In this document: positions 10,013-20,228 of the stretch, piece after piece
Layout of the letters: every line of letters starts with the position of its first letter
How positions within the stretch are numbered: the stretch's first letter is position 1
Assembly: GCA_947650285.1 (NCBI GenBank)
Contig: CANTFL010000565.1
Location: 62,001 to 126,000, forward strand
Direction of reading: 5' to 3'
DNA length: 64,000 nucleotides
Source of the DNA: Hyaloperonospora brassicae
Lineage: Eukaryota > Oomycota > Peronosporomycetes > Peronosporales > Peronosporaceae
The notes under the pieces: model-generated
The model's input: only the letters and a program-made list of their open reading frames with translations
Database searches by the model: none
What the model was told of the DNA's origin: nothing
Translations under genes and position numbers: made by a program

Positions 10013-10252
10013 AGTGAAATTCGCCAGCGCCTGAGCACAACGAAGCTCTTTTTGCGTAAGACTTTTCAGCTTTACCTGCTGGCTCCGGGTGATTTTTCGT
10101 GATGGTGACTTTCTTCGCAACAGCTTCCTCTGCATCGGGTTTCTCGCCAGCTTCCTCTGAGGCGTAGACGGCTTCATTATCGGTGGTCTTGGTATCGGTG
10201 GTATTGGTATGGTCGGCAGTGAAGACGATCGAAACAAGGAGCGGTTACTTCG
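10013..10252 (-). pseudogene. Possible remnant of a secreted acidic protein
   Basis: On the minus strand a frame opens after a TAA with a short hydrophobic stretch (PLLVSIVFTA). A Thr/Asp-rich and then Glu/Lys-rich tail follows (DHTNTTDTKTTDNEA, EEAGEKPDAEEAVAKK), resembling the end of a signal peptide followed by a disordered secreted region. No start codon is in frame, and a different frame is open across the same bases. No RxLR motif was seen. A weak call. Confidence 0.25.
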
Positions 10253-10291
10253 GGCTTGTTGCTGTATCATTTGAGTGCCGTGTGTATGAGT

Positions 10292-10735
10292 TGTAACGGG
10301 GCACACCCCTTGCGTGAACTTAACGCAAGGGTGACGTGTGCCCGACAAACGTACACAGGGCAACCGAGGAAGCGGTAGGCAAAACAGATCCCGAAAGCTC
10401 TGTCTTGAGGGAAAAGCAGAAATGTTTAATTAATATAGTTATAACGTTAATGAATCACCTTTTGACTTACTCTAACTATGTTAAACTATCTTATCTTATG
10501 TGGGCACCTTGCTCACCACCCATTGCGCGCGTCCAGTAGCGATTGGTGGTTGAGCTGGTTGATTTACTCTGTCCATCAACTGAGAAGTGGAACCCTCCAC
10601 GGATATCATCCTAAGCGATAATAATCTGACAACATCACTCATTTTGAGTGATATTGATTGATATTATCAAAACAGATAATAACCAAAAATTGGTACTTTC
10701 GCTGTAATTTTAATGTAACGGCTCACCCCATTACA
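10292..10735 (-). repeat. Solo LTR related to family A
   Basis: Runs from TGTAACGGGGCACACCCC to CACCCCATTACA (444 bp). It shares the A-family LTR start and the GTGAACTTAACGCAAGGG block but is longer and diverged inside. Flanks TGAGT (10287-10291) and TAAGT (10736-10740) look like a 5-bp target duplication with one mismatch. No internal sequence is attached, as expected after LTR-LTR recombination. Orientation is taken from the A elements. Duplicate at 43370-43813. Confidence 0.8.
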
Positions 10736-11584
10736 TAAGTGACTGATACTACTGGCGGTTTCTGATGTACACGTTCCAGACCGACCTCGTGTGCTGATTT
10801 ACCAAGCGCAGTGATAAGGGGCACTCTCTGATTCGATACAATCCGGCCGACATCAACATAAAAGTAAAAATTCAAGCAGCTCACTCTTGGTGCGGCTCGG
10901 TTTGTCAAAGTGAGTGTAGGTCACACGTGCGATCGACTGTCTAAATCTACGTTATGTAATTATGAATAGCTCTTAGAAATCAATCAACACGGCGTGGGAG
11001 GTGAGCCGAGATGTGTCGCTGAAGATCGACACGGTCGCAGAGGAAGATGAAGCGATAGAGGGAGAGCAGAAAAGGCGGGGGGAGAGTAGATTAATGAAAA
11101 AATGTATTGGATTTCAGCTCTCCCCTTTTATCTTTCATGAATTCTCGTCGTCTATTTTGTCTGTATGTCGTGAGCTGTGTTTGGAGGCAATAGCGTTCAG
11201 CGGATCTATGCGCTTTTCAAGCGCTTTAAACTGCTGATTTTTTTTCTATTACCCATATCATCACCAGAGGTGCAGCCCGTCATTTCGTGCGCAATCAAGT
11301 CGGATAGCGGGTGAAGTAGTAGTGTACACAATCGTTTGAGATGTGTTGGCCCTCGACACTATCAACGTCACGATTAGGATAGGTTTGAGAAATCCTAAAT
11401 TGCCATGATCAGCGAAAATGAGCACTCTTTGATTCGATACAATCCGATCGACATCGACATAGTAGTATAACGATGCTGGGCACGCTTGAGCCGCAAAATA
11501 CTCACTGTGCCGGACTGCCGATTTATGGGTAGGGGGGGGGTCAGCAACCAACAGGCTTTTGAGCATCGCTATATTACATAGCAA
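10736..11584. other. Unassigned sequence with a twice-occurring 46-bp motif
   Basis: Positions 10821-10866 and 11422-11467 share a block around GATTCGATACAATCCG. In both, the minus strand can be read as YVDV-x-RIVSNQRV. Otherwise no gene or repeat family is recognised; an 11001-11237 plus-strand frame is broken by a 1-2 nt change in the duplicate. Confidence 0.4.
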
Positions 11585-11900
11585 AGATTCCCATGCCAGA
11601 GGTCGGTCGACACCTCCGCGCTGTCGACGCGTGAGGCGAGACGGTCGTGTACCTGACCTTGAAGGCGCTCGATTAGCCCAATCTAGTTGGTCGCGCGAGA
11701 AGAAATGGTAGCCAGTTGATCCTCACATGCTCTAATGCGACGAGTCAACTCGGCCAAGGTCGAGTGTACGTCCAGCGAAGTTATGTGATTGTCGACAAGA
11801 CGTTCCCCAGAATCAGCAGGACGGTCGGCTCGAGCGGCCGGAGTGGCCGCGCAAACATAGGCTACCGCCGTGATTGAAAAGGTCGGCGTGACAGAGTAGA
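11585..11900 (-). pseudogene. Remnant of a retroelement coding region with a helical segment
   Basis: Minus-strand reading from the LTR remnant at 11901 gives a frame of about 110 codons with one TAG. It includes HSTLAELTRRIRACEDQLAT, which looks like a short coiled coil. It directly abuts the LTR remnant, so it belongs to a degraded A-like element. Gag or an accessory protein are both possible. Confidence 0.4.
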
Positions 11901-11974
11901 TGTAACGGGGTAGCCCGTTTCATAAATTACGATTGTGCAACTTGGTAATAAAATATGTTATGTTGAACAATAGT
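11901..11974 (-). repeat. LTR remnant (mostly deleted in this copy)
   Basis: Starts TGTAACGGGGTAGCCCGTTTCA, an A-like LTR edge. The duplicate copy keeps about 270 bp more at 45045-45319, including sequence like the reverse complement of the A-LTR block GCGCGCAATGAGTGGTGA. This copy has therefore lost most of the LTR. Confidence 0.6.
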
Positions 11975-12845
11975 CTAAGCAGGGCAATGACCTTCACTGG
12001 TGTCAGTCAGAGTTAGCTCCGTACTGGCTTTCCAGTAGGAAATAAGCAGCGAACCGTTACAGTAGAACTTGTCTGAAGCCGCCGCTGCCGTTACGCTTAT
12101 TTACAGGATCGCCGTGTTCGCGTATTGCTGACCGCTTTACGTCGTGGAGGCGACCGATCCGCTGTCTACGCGATATGGGGAGGCTGACGACGCAGGGACG
12201 CCCGAGACTGGGTTGGAAAGGGTTAAACATTCTATAGTAGTGGGAGCGACCGACTCATCGCTAAGCCGGGATGAAGGGACTGGAAGCATCGCTATGACGC
12301 CTCCACTACATCATCGGACGGAAGTTTCGAAAGCAAGAGCGCAAACGATGCCGTCACATCACATGGCGAAGTGACCAAAGACGTGGGTGAACCGACCCTA
12401 CCACATCGTCGGACGTAGTGAACGGAGGTAACATGGGGCGGTACATTTCAGATTCGCGGGAAGTACGGATCGGGTGCTACATCGCGACAACGACACAGGT
12501 TTATGGGAGCTCACACGGGAGGGACTGAGTGTGGTAAAGCTCTCGCGAATTTTTACCGCTGAGTAAAGATGTGGGACCTTCTAGATCGCAGGCGTTACTT
12601 AAGTCCGAAAGGGGCTCTGATTGGAGGAATAATTTCGGAAGCGGGTGGCTCACGGTCTCGATCTGATCTCTCGACCTCTATATCTACGGTATACCGGTCG
12701 GGTGTGGATCACGCTTAAGTTTCAAAGAGAGCGCATTTTGTGCAAGCCACATAGTTAAATGGCGACGATCTTTGGAAGTGGGTGCTTGAAACGAAGTTAA
12801 TTTATGACTGGACTGAAGCAGATTGCTGCCCAAACGGACTTCAGT

Positions 12846-12857
12846 ACAGGGGGCGGT
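12846..12857 (+). other. Polypurine-like tract before B-type LTR
   Basis: ACAGGGGGCGGT precedes the TGTGGTAAAGTC that starts a B-type LTR. The same arrangement is at about 46190 and, inverted, at 53178-53189. Confidence 0.5.
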
Positions 12858-13220
12858 TGTGGTAAAGTCAATAATCAAATGATAGGACGTGGATCGGTGA
12901 CCACCCAATCAAGGTGTGACTAACTTGTGGAAAATGACACCATGAGATCGGGCGATACAATAAGGGATGGGAGGCGATCTCAACGGAGAAAGACGACCTG
13001 ATCTAACTGTTGTCAGACTGATGGGTATGGAACGATCTGAGACGGGGCGCGGAAAGGGATGATTTCCACGCTACAATCCGGGACAATGAATGATTTCAAC
13101 GGTGCGATCTGAGACAAGGGACCGGATTGCACCAAACAACCGATCTGAAGTAGAAATACTGTGGGAAAGGTGCATCGGGGACCAGGCAATGTGAGGTGAC
13201 TCTGTGACAAAGGTTGTGAG
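12858..13220 (+). repeat. Diverged B-family 3' LTR
   Basis: Starts TGTGGTAAAGTC and is alignable by eye with the B LTR through GGATCGGTGACCACC and ACTCTGTGACAAAGG. Homology then stops, so the LTR probably ends near 13220. It contains several GATCTGA/GATCTGG-type motifs. The right edge is approximate. Confidence 0.6.
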
Positions 13221-13330
13221 GACTTGTCGTTCACTAGGTAAATTGAAAACTGAATTAATGTAGGTCCTTAGTTCGCTACCCTGTGCTACTCTAAGCCTAC
13301 CCTTCTAGATCCTTTAAGAAGCATCTTCAG

Positions 13331-13351
13331 TGACGTCATCTAATGACGTCA
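13331..13351. promoter_or_regulatory. Pair of TGACGTCA palindromes
   Basis: TGACGTCA occurs at 13331-13338 and again at 13344-13351, separated by five bases. This is the consensus CRE site for bZIP factors. It lies just 3' of the broken pol of element D, where the LTR promoter would be. Function is inferred. Confidence 0.45.
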
Positions 13352-13392
13352 TACCTATCCTTTTTACATTCTACGCTGTAGTATTACTTTAC

Positions 13393-14685
13393 TCACCACA
13401 CGCACCTAGCGGCTTGATATCTCCCCGGACTTGAATTCGCGTTGGCCGTCTCGATAATCTTGTACGAGTTGTTGCCAATGCGAAACGTGGCGGATGGATC
13501 TTTCTCGTTTCCGAGTACTGCCACACTCCGGGAGGCCATGCGATTTGACTAGCCATTCTATTTGGCGACTGCGCTAACGACGACGAAGCAACCTTTCCAC
13601 AATGTGTAGTTTCTCTCCGGTGTCTGGCTCTAATATAACTAGTGCTGCTTTCGGAATTGGTCGTCCAGAGAACTCGGAGGCATATGGCTTGTATGAGGAG
13701 AGTAGGTCAATGTTGAATGAGTAGTGCAGTCTCTCCATATTTCGCGGTAGCTTGAACTTGGCTACGTTTGGATTGATCATCTTGGTTATCTCAAACGGCC
13801 CCACCTTTTTTGTTGCGAGCTTCGCTTTCTTTATATCGATGTGAGCGTTCACTGTCCTGAGCGGTAGGTTCTTGGCATCCGACAGAACTAAGTCACCGAC
13901 ATTAAATGTAATGCTTCTTCTTTTCGAGTCGTAGTGCTGCTTTTGCCTTTCCTGAGCTTGTTCCAGGTTTTCGCGTGCCTTGCGTACTAGTTCTTGACGA
14001 TCTTTGGCAAAGTTGGAGGCAAATGCTGAAATTGAATGTGAGCCCAGATCAGCGTGGTCTCTGTATTCATGCGAAATCAGATTGGATACCTTTCTCCCGG
14101 TATCGATTTCGAACGGGGTGAGCTTAGTAGACGCGATCACCGACGTAGCGTGCGCGTACCCTACCTTACCAAGTAGCTTTGCCCAATTTTCGCCACTCTA
14201 CGATACTAGGTGGCGTAAAGCGTCTTCCAATACCAAGTTCTGGCGCTCTGTTTGCCCATCTGATTGTGCTCTATGAGCGGTCGTCATGCTTAACTTGACA
14301 CCCATTATATTCATCAGCGATTTTTCAGAATTTCGCCGTAAACTTAGGATCCTGATCGATGATAATAACCTTCGGCAACCCATGATGTCGGACTACAGCG
14401 TCGAAAAATAGGTCTGCGGTGTCTTTCGAATCGGCAGTCGTATATGTCGGTGCATAAATCGGCCTCTTTGAGAACTTGTCTACGACGACGCAAATAGCAT
14501 CATAACCTTCCGACACGGATAGCCCAGTAATGAAGTCCATGGACACTACTTCCCAGTATTCCTCCTGAATGGGAAAAGGAATCATTAAACCGTTCTTCCG
14601 CTGGCTCTAAGACTTCCATCAAGCGCATGTTTCACATGTCTCCACGTACTTCTGCAAGATTCCCAGTATCTTCGGCCAGTAGTAC
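13393..14685 (-). pseudogene. Integrase-chromodomain fragment of a third gypsy element (D)
   Basis: On the minus strand it begins with a broken zinc-binding end (YVETCETC near 14640). The core follows: SMDFITGLSVSEGYD with the first Asp, VIIIDQDPKFTAKF with the second, and QSDGQTERQN with the Glu, the last in a shifted frame. The C-terminal module is open from 14140 to 13574 (HYDSKRRSITFNVGDLVL, VGPFEITKM, HYSFNIDLLSSYKPY). The chromodomain starts LHIVERLLRRR and is cut by a TAG, after which RQIEWLVKSHGLPE continues in frame. A B element is inserted at 14686 within the zinc region. The duplicate is 46737-48029. Confidence 0.88.
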
Positions 14686-14923
14686 TGTGGTAAAGTCACT
14701 AATTAAATTTTGGGACGTGGATCGGTGATCTGGTCCAACTGTTACCAGACTGATGGAAATGGATCGAGCTGAGACGGAGCGATCTGGGACGAGACGACAA
14801 CTAGAACGATTTCCATAGAGCGATCTGGGACGAGACGACAACTAGAACGATTTCCATAGAGCGATCTGGGTCAAATATCTGGGACCAGGTGGTGTGATAT
14901 GACTCTGTGACGAAGGTGTAACA
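14686..14923 (+). repeat. B-family 5' LTR (provisional boundaries)
   Basis: Starts TGTGGTAAAG at the point where element D integrase is interrupted and ends at TGTAACA. Compared with 53505-53835 it lacks about 110 bp between GGATCGGTG and GCGATCTGG. It has repeated GATCTGGGACGAGACGAC units. An alternative 3' end at TGTTACA (15678-15684) is also possible; homology to the diverged LTR at 12858 favours the shorter version. Confidence 0.55.
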
Positions 14924-16350
14924 TCCTGCAGATCGTTGACACTCTTTACCGGTCTCCCAGAGGGAGTACTTCTTTAGGTTAATTATGGCCCGATCTGCAA
15001 TTGTGGATGTTTGTGGGAGTCCGTGGGACCGTTGTGAGAACGATGGACGGTCCTATTGAGCAGATAAACCCTTGAAGATGGTATCGGAGTACGCTCGATG
15101 GAAGGAAGAACACATATGACCGGATTGCACGGTGTCGATCCTCAACGATCTCGAATTGGGCATCAGATCGGCCATGTTCCCTGCTTATTATGGATATATC
15201 GATGATGAAGCAATTGTATTGTGACATAAATGCTTGTGCAAGGTCCATGAGTGATGTCCCGAAAGTTCAGACCGAAAGAGCCAGTGGAAGCCGGTCGAAT
15301 TGACGTCGCAAAATGCATTTCGACACTTTCTACATTTTGGACTATTTTGGACTTTTCGGTACCAAAATTGGGTATTTGGTACCGTATTTGGAGTTTGGTC
15401 TTATTTGGTGTCTAGGTACGATATCGGGAGTATTGGCGCTATCTTTGGGGTACAGACCACGAAATTTCGACACGTGTTCAAGGGAGCCGTCAAGCTTAAA
15501 GGTTATATCAGTTTGGTGAGTGACCTACAGTTTGGAATAGGCTTAAGGATAGGTTGGCTATTAATTTGGTTGGTTAATAAACAGACTTGAACTCTACTTC
15601 GTCCGCGCACGACGCGCGTTCCTCCCCTCTTCTCCGGGTAAGATTGATTTGGCTTCTCCGGCGGGTCAAGGCACGCGTGTTACAGGGACACAGAAGACCT
15701 ATCTTGGATTGTTGGCCAAGATCGGGAAGAGAGATCTCGGGATATCTGGCCCGGATCGATCAAGTACTCACACTCAACTCAACTGCTAGGGTAGCAGCAA
15801 ACAACAACAAAGTAAAAGGATCTTAATTACAATATTGCAAGGCGGCTCAAGTGGTCAGAAGATCTGGACAAGGAGCCCAAGACAAGACCGAGCAAAACCG
15901 AGACGATCTACCGGACAGATCGGCGTGTTTCATTTTGGCGAAACAAGACACCGATCCGCCCAAATTGCGCACTTCCGGCAAGATCGGCCGATCCCGAGAC
16001 CAAATCGGACCGATACCAAGGCAAGATCGACGCAAGACTATCATTTGCTGAGTGAAGATTTCCGCACAGCGAAGACCCCGATCCCGAAGACGAATCGAGA
16101 TCGGTGTGATTCAAGATCGAGATCGCGACATCTCCATATAGAGATCGCCGCGACTCAAGATCAAGATCGCAGAACCCCCGTTCGTGGTGTGAAGATTTCC
16201 GCACCGGAAGCGAACTTTCAACCCGACCTCTCAGCGAGATCGACATCTCCCAAGGCCGTTACGAAGAGCTCATACCAGCCCAACCGACGGGTACACAAGG
16301 TGAGCACAAGGTTATACAGAAAGCCACGGATCGGAGTACCCCCTGCGTGA
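14924..16350 (+). other. B-family leader region
   Basis: About 1.4 kb shared with 31293-32719 (inverted), 48227-49653 and 53836-55262. It holds an AATAAA at 15576 and a GATC-dense stretch. A 171-codon frame (15835-16350) opens only with TTG and ends with TGA in every copy. The copies are so alike that openness is weak evidence for a protein. Beyond about 16270 this copy resembles B-auto more than the duplicate at 49.6 kb. Confidence 0.6.
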
Positions 16351-17159
16351 CTCGGCAAGTCTGGACAAGTGGAAGATCGACACTCAAACAAGAGATTTTT
16401 CGAGATCGACTTCACCACATCGTCTAGATCGACAGATCTCGGGAGGTATATTCCAATAGTACCAGATCAACCTGGGTCTCCAAGCGATCTTGGTCCGGCC
16501 GAATCGACACCTTTCTCCAGGGGATCATTAGATGGACTAACCACCGGGATTCGTCTCTTGCCCACGATCTGTCGTCCAGAGCGCCAGATCACGGGAGGCA
16601 TAATCAAATAGTCCCAGATCGACCCATATCTCCACTGGTCCATACAGACGACCGGATCGACAGCCTGAGTTGAGCCCATCCCATTCTTCACCAGATCGAT
16701 AGTTACTTGGGCTCCACTAATATCTCCATTCAATCGACATGGATCGCCAGATCATCAGTCTCGGCTTAGATCGCTATTTGTTTGAACAAGATCGTTAGAT
16801 CATTCTGCTTTACCTGGATCGCCGGTCTTAGTAGAATTCGAAAATGATAATACATCAGATTTCATTATCATCGTTTGTCACATCTTTTAATGGTGTATCA
16901 CCATGCCAAATTGATCTCGATCTCCATCAACTATTTGGTAATTCAGTTCCATACTCATGTACGAACAGCCCATTCCTTTGGCATGTACTACCTCCAAGTA
17001 CACCCTTCAAACCCATTCCACCAGCATATGATATCTCCTAGCACACCCGTCAACCGATATCCTCCGCCACATACAGCCTCCCGGCATGTGCTTTCACCAC
17101 CTTACAGACATATGCAACCTCCTTGCATACTTCAAACAAACCTAACCTCCAGATCGGTG
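16351..17159. other. GATC-dense B-family sequence, no gene
   Basis: Contains many CCAGATCG/GATCTGG motifs, particularly 16430-16830. A weak start resembling the B gag leader (EDRHSNKRFFEIDF) is seen at about 16370. This is where the 5' end of a plus-strand B element meets the 3' end of a minus-strand B element, so boundaries are blurred. Confidence 0.4.
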
Positions 17160-17867
17160 TTCGACCCTTGAAGCAGCTTCTTCTAATTGCCTCACCTTGA
17201 ATCAATTCCAGCTTGCTCGACCACGGTCATATCCTTGCGACATATCCACGCAAATTACACCTGCCTCGTCTATCCATGTCGGATCGCTGGAGCCTTTCCA
17301 ACACTTCCCGACCGGACAGTGTACTCGTCCAACCCGTGGTTATCGGTCAGATCGCACGTCTTTTGTTCTTTTCACTTCTAGCTTATCATCCTCTCGACCT
17401 ACTTCCCAGCTATGGTCCGGCCACAATACTTCATCAAAGTCCACTCTATCAATCTCGTATACCATCCAACGGATTATTGGTCGATCCTGAAACATCTTGA
17501 CCTGCTTCAAGTTCGAGACATGAACCATCGAGAACAACTTGTATGGTTTACCATCAATATCCAGTCGTACGATACATCCTCCACATTTGACGGCCTCACG
17601 AAACGGTCCGTGCCACATTTGGGCTAAACTTGGTCCATATTCCTCGTTGAACCGATAGAGATAAAGCCGCAACTCCTCTTCACGACTTATCTGCAGTGGA
17701 TTACAATACGCATTATAGCGGTCGATCCCCACCGTATCAGTCTCTGGGGTCATCACGGTGGACTGTCCATGCTCTTCACTGTATCCCATTTCGGTCTCGT
17801 TTTTATGATTGTGACTGATTTGTTTTCTGTCAGGATCATCATCACTAGAAATTCCCCATTCGATCAT
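17160..17867 (-). pseudogene. Integrase C-terminus and broken chromodomain (B family)
   Basis: Residues LRLYLYRFNEEYGPSLAQMW followed by HGPF and YKLFSMVHVSNLK correspond to the integrase C-terminal module of B-auto (WLYLDQVKEGYA..., MWHGPFRV, YRLFPIVHLSK). Beyond a stop at 17340, frames with GRVH and DPTWIDEAG correspond to the chromodomain. The integrase catalytic core is absent upstream; the 101-residue repeats lie there instead. Confidence 0.8.
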
Positions 17868-17982
17868 CTTTCCCCCTCCTCATTGTTCAAGTTAGCAAAT
17901 CGACATATTCCCACGGCTTCACAGCTCATAGCCTTGGTGGCATTTATCAAAGCAGGAGACAGCATGTCACCAATCACTCCAG

Positions 17983-18997
17983 CTAAGTCATGTAAGTCCC
18001 TGTTATAGCTGCGTCTCCAAGCTGTCGATTGTCTCGTCCTTTTAACACACCATCTTGAGTCGACATCCCGCCTGACTGACGTCTGAACTCTCCATGCACC
18101 GTATCAATATCGTCAGGGTCTCCGCCTTTGGTCTTGCTATCTTCACATACCGTTCGTTTCCATCCAATCGACGCTTGATCGATCTCCACCTTACCCTTCG
18201 CCGGCGGTCTCGCACCCTCGTTTCCCTTCGATAATCTCAATTTCGCAATCATTTCGAGTCCTTTAACCAGTCGAGTGTGCTCTTTTTGCGACTCATCATC
18301 CTTGAACCCGATCCCATCTGCCTGACAGCTGGACCGTTCTTGTGACAGATCAGCTACCTCAGCCTTAGTGGCTTTGTTCGTAATTTCCCTTGTGGCGTCA
18401 ATCCCTTGCTTCGGTCGGTCTTGTATCCACTCGACTCTTTCATCGTCACATACCGATCGTTTCCATCCAATCGACGCTTGATCCATCTCCACCTTTCCCT
18501 GCGCCGGCGATCTCGCACCCTCGTTTCCCTTCGACAATCTCACGGTCACAATCATTTCGAGTCCTTTAGCCAGTCACGTGTGCTCTTATTGCGACTCACC
18601 ATTCTTGAACCCGATCCCGTCTGCCTGACATCTGGACCGTTCTTGTGACAGATCAGCTACCTCAGACTCAGTGGCTTTGTTCGTAATCTCCCTTGTGGCG
18701 TCAATCCCTTGCTTCGGTCGGTCTTGTATCCACTCGACTCTTTCATCGTCACATACCGATCGTTTCCATCCAATCGACGCTTGATCCATCTCCACCTTTC
18801 CCTGCTCCGGCGATCTCGCACCCTCGTTTCCCTTCGATAATCTCACATACGCAATCATTTCGAGTCCTTTAACCAGTCGAGTGTGCTCTTCTTGCGACTC
18901 ACCATCCTTGAATCCGATCCCGTCTGCCTGACATCTGGACCGTTCTTGTGACAGATCAGCTCCCTCAGACTCAGTGGCTTTGTTCGTGATCTCCCTT
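17983..18997 (-). repeat. 303-bp coding tandem repeat, left part of array
   Basis: The marker CGTTTCCATCCAATCGACG recurs at about 18155, 18458 and 18761, an exact 303-bp period. On the minus strand each unit encodes 101 residues (KGNEGARSP..., MDQASIGWKRSVC, ATREITNKAT, LSQERS.CQADGIGFK), and the frame stays open through several units. The next unit is found beyond the LINE at 27963, again in register. Sequence 17868-17982 between the array and the integrase piece has several stops. No family recognised. Confidence 0.88.
18984..18997. repeat. Left target-site duplication of LINE
   Basis: TCGTGATCTCCCTT; matches 27883-27896 with one mismatch. Removing the LINE and one copy restores the 303-bp repeat spacing exactly. 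Confidence 0.88.
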
Positions 18998-19103
18998 TTC
19001 ACTCTCCAATCTGCGCTGCAGAAGGCACCCGCCTGCGGTGAGTATAAACGAGACATTAAGCCAAACCAGGCTTTCTTCGGCAACTGCCCGTGCGTATCTT
19101 CCC

Positions 19104-20228
19104 ATGACCAACCCTCCTCCTGACAAAGGAAGGGAAGAGTCTGGCGACGATCCAGGACAACCTGCGCTCCCACTAGCGTCACTGACAACTCAAGTACCTC
19201 CTGGGTCTCCGCAGCCGGACAGGGAGCGTAAGGTGGCTGCGCCGGACACGCACCACGATGATGCGACATTGGACATGGACGGGGATCGGACTCTTCCCAG
19301 CCACCCGTCTGATGTTTTGTCGGCCGGACCTGGCTTGACGCCCTGCGCATCCCGGAAGGGTGCCACCGCAGTTACCCCATCGGGCGCGGAAGGTGCCTCA
19401 CGAGCTGATCGATTGGATCCGGGGGAGCACTCTTCCTCGGAGAACGTAGGGGTCACTTCGGACCGGTCCGGGGCCCCTCTTGTGGATGATGAAAGCGATC
19501 TTCATGCCGCCTTAGTGGATGAGATGAAGGCCCACCCCGGCGAGGGTACGCTCGATTCATGGCTTCACTCTATTTAAGTGCTGTACACAACGGCATCGGA
19601 GCAATTTGCGGTCAATAAGGCCAAGTTACCCATCGAGCGGCAACGTTACCCCCGCTTGACCAGGGCAGAGCGCGTAGGATTACTTACTCTATTTGAACTC
19701 GCCTGCATCCGTGGAAACCAAGATGGGGAGGCGTGGAATCGAACGCTCCAACCTGTGATCAGGGATCTGTATTCAACGAAATGGGCGTTTCTCGAGATCG
19801 TTCGCAAGCACGTTAGCCGGCTTAGATGGAAGCAAGCTCCTGTTTTGGATCAGTGGTCGGCTACGGTGAAACAGGGCACTCCGGCAGCTACCGAAAGCTC
19901 TCCTACTCTTTCGCGACACCCGTACACGCGATTTATGTTACATCCGGCTAAAAACCAGCGGGCAGAGGTCGCGAAGCTGACGCAAGTGTGCAAAGCTTCT
20001 TACGAAGGGGCGTATGGCCTTGAGTACCGGGATGGAACCGCAGAGGAATGGAAAATTATTGAGGGCCTGGCGGAAGGGTCTATAGCGTGTCGCAAACCTG
20101 TCGTTCGTGCAGAGTATCATGGACAGTTCCGAACGCATTCGGCTGTTCAATACGATCCAAGCACAGGTGGAGGGAGAGCTGGTGATGACGTTACAACGTC
20201 ATCATTATATCCGGGTATGTCAGCATAG
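19104..20228 (+). pseudogene. LINE ORF1, N-terminal part
   Basis: From an ATG at 19104 a Pro/Ser/Asp-rich region runs to a TAA at 19575-19577. The same frame then continues open to 20228 with a more globular, basic domain (YPRLTRAERVGLLTLFEL, WKQAPVLDQW, EEWKIIEGLAEGS). It overlaps the next frame by about 110 bases. It is either a separate small protein or, after a frameshift, the N-terminus of the 20119-23274 protein. Confidence 0.6.

Larger units (their letters stand above)
7961..10291. other. Unassigned AT-richer flank of A1
   Basis: No protein family is recognised over 2.3 kb. Short frames exist but change phase repeatedly. Pieces with plausible codon usage are at 9113-9292 (plus) and 10013-10252 (minus). 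The duplicate at 41038-43369 is very similar. It is either old decayed genic sequence or an unrecognised repeat. Confidence 0.5.
2961..16270. repeat. Segmental duplication, copy 1 (partner 36049-49576)
   Basis: From CGTGGAGTCG at 2961 to a point near 16270 the sequence matches 36049-49576 in the same orientation with scattered substitutions and small indels. It includes A1, both flanks, a solo LTR, element D and the 5' end of a B element. The left edge lies inside integrase of A and the right edge inside the leader of B, so both breakpoints are within transposons. Confidence 0.92.

Noticed and set aside
7961..12850. tRNA, snRNA or rRNA genes in the unassigned flanks
   Set aside because: No cloverleaf with A/B-box motifs or recognisable small-RNA sequence was found by eye.
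13574..14140. Treating D as a copy of element A
   Set aside because: The integrase C-terminal residues (HYDSKRRSITFNVGDLVL, SFNIDLLSSYKPY) differ clearly from A (NDLVLLSTVNLPG, FYVGKLRPY).
14917..15684. B LTR defined as TGTAACA...TGTTACA (768 bp)
   Set aside because: The sequence before TGTAACA is shared by all four B copies, so the LTR must start earlier at TGTGG. The 3' end at TGTTACA remains only a possibility.
15835..16350. 171-codon leader frame of B as a real protein
   Set aside because: It starts with TTG with no ATG, other frames are equally open, and near-identical copies give no independent support. Kept only as part of the leader.
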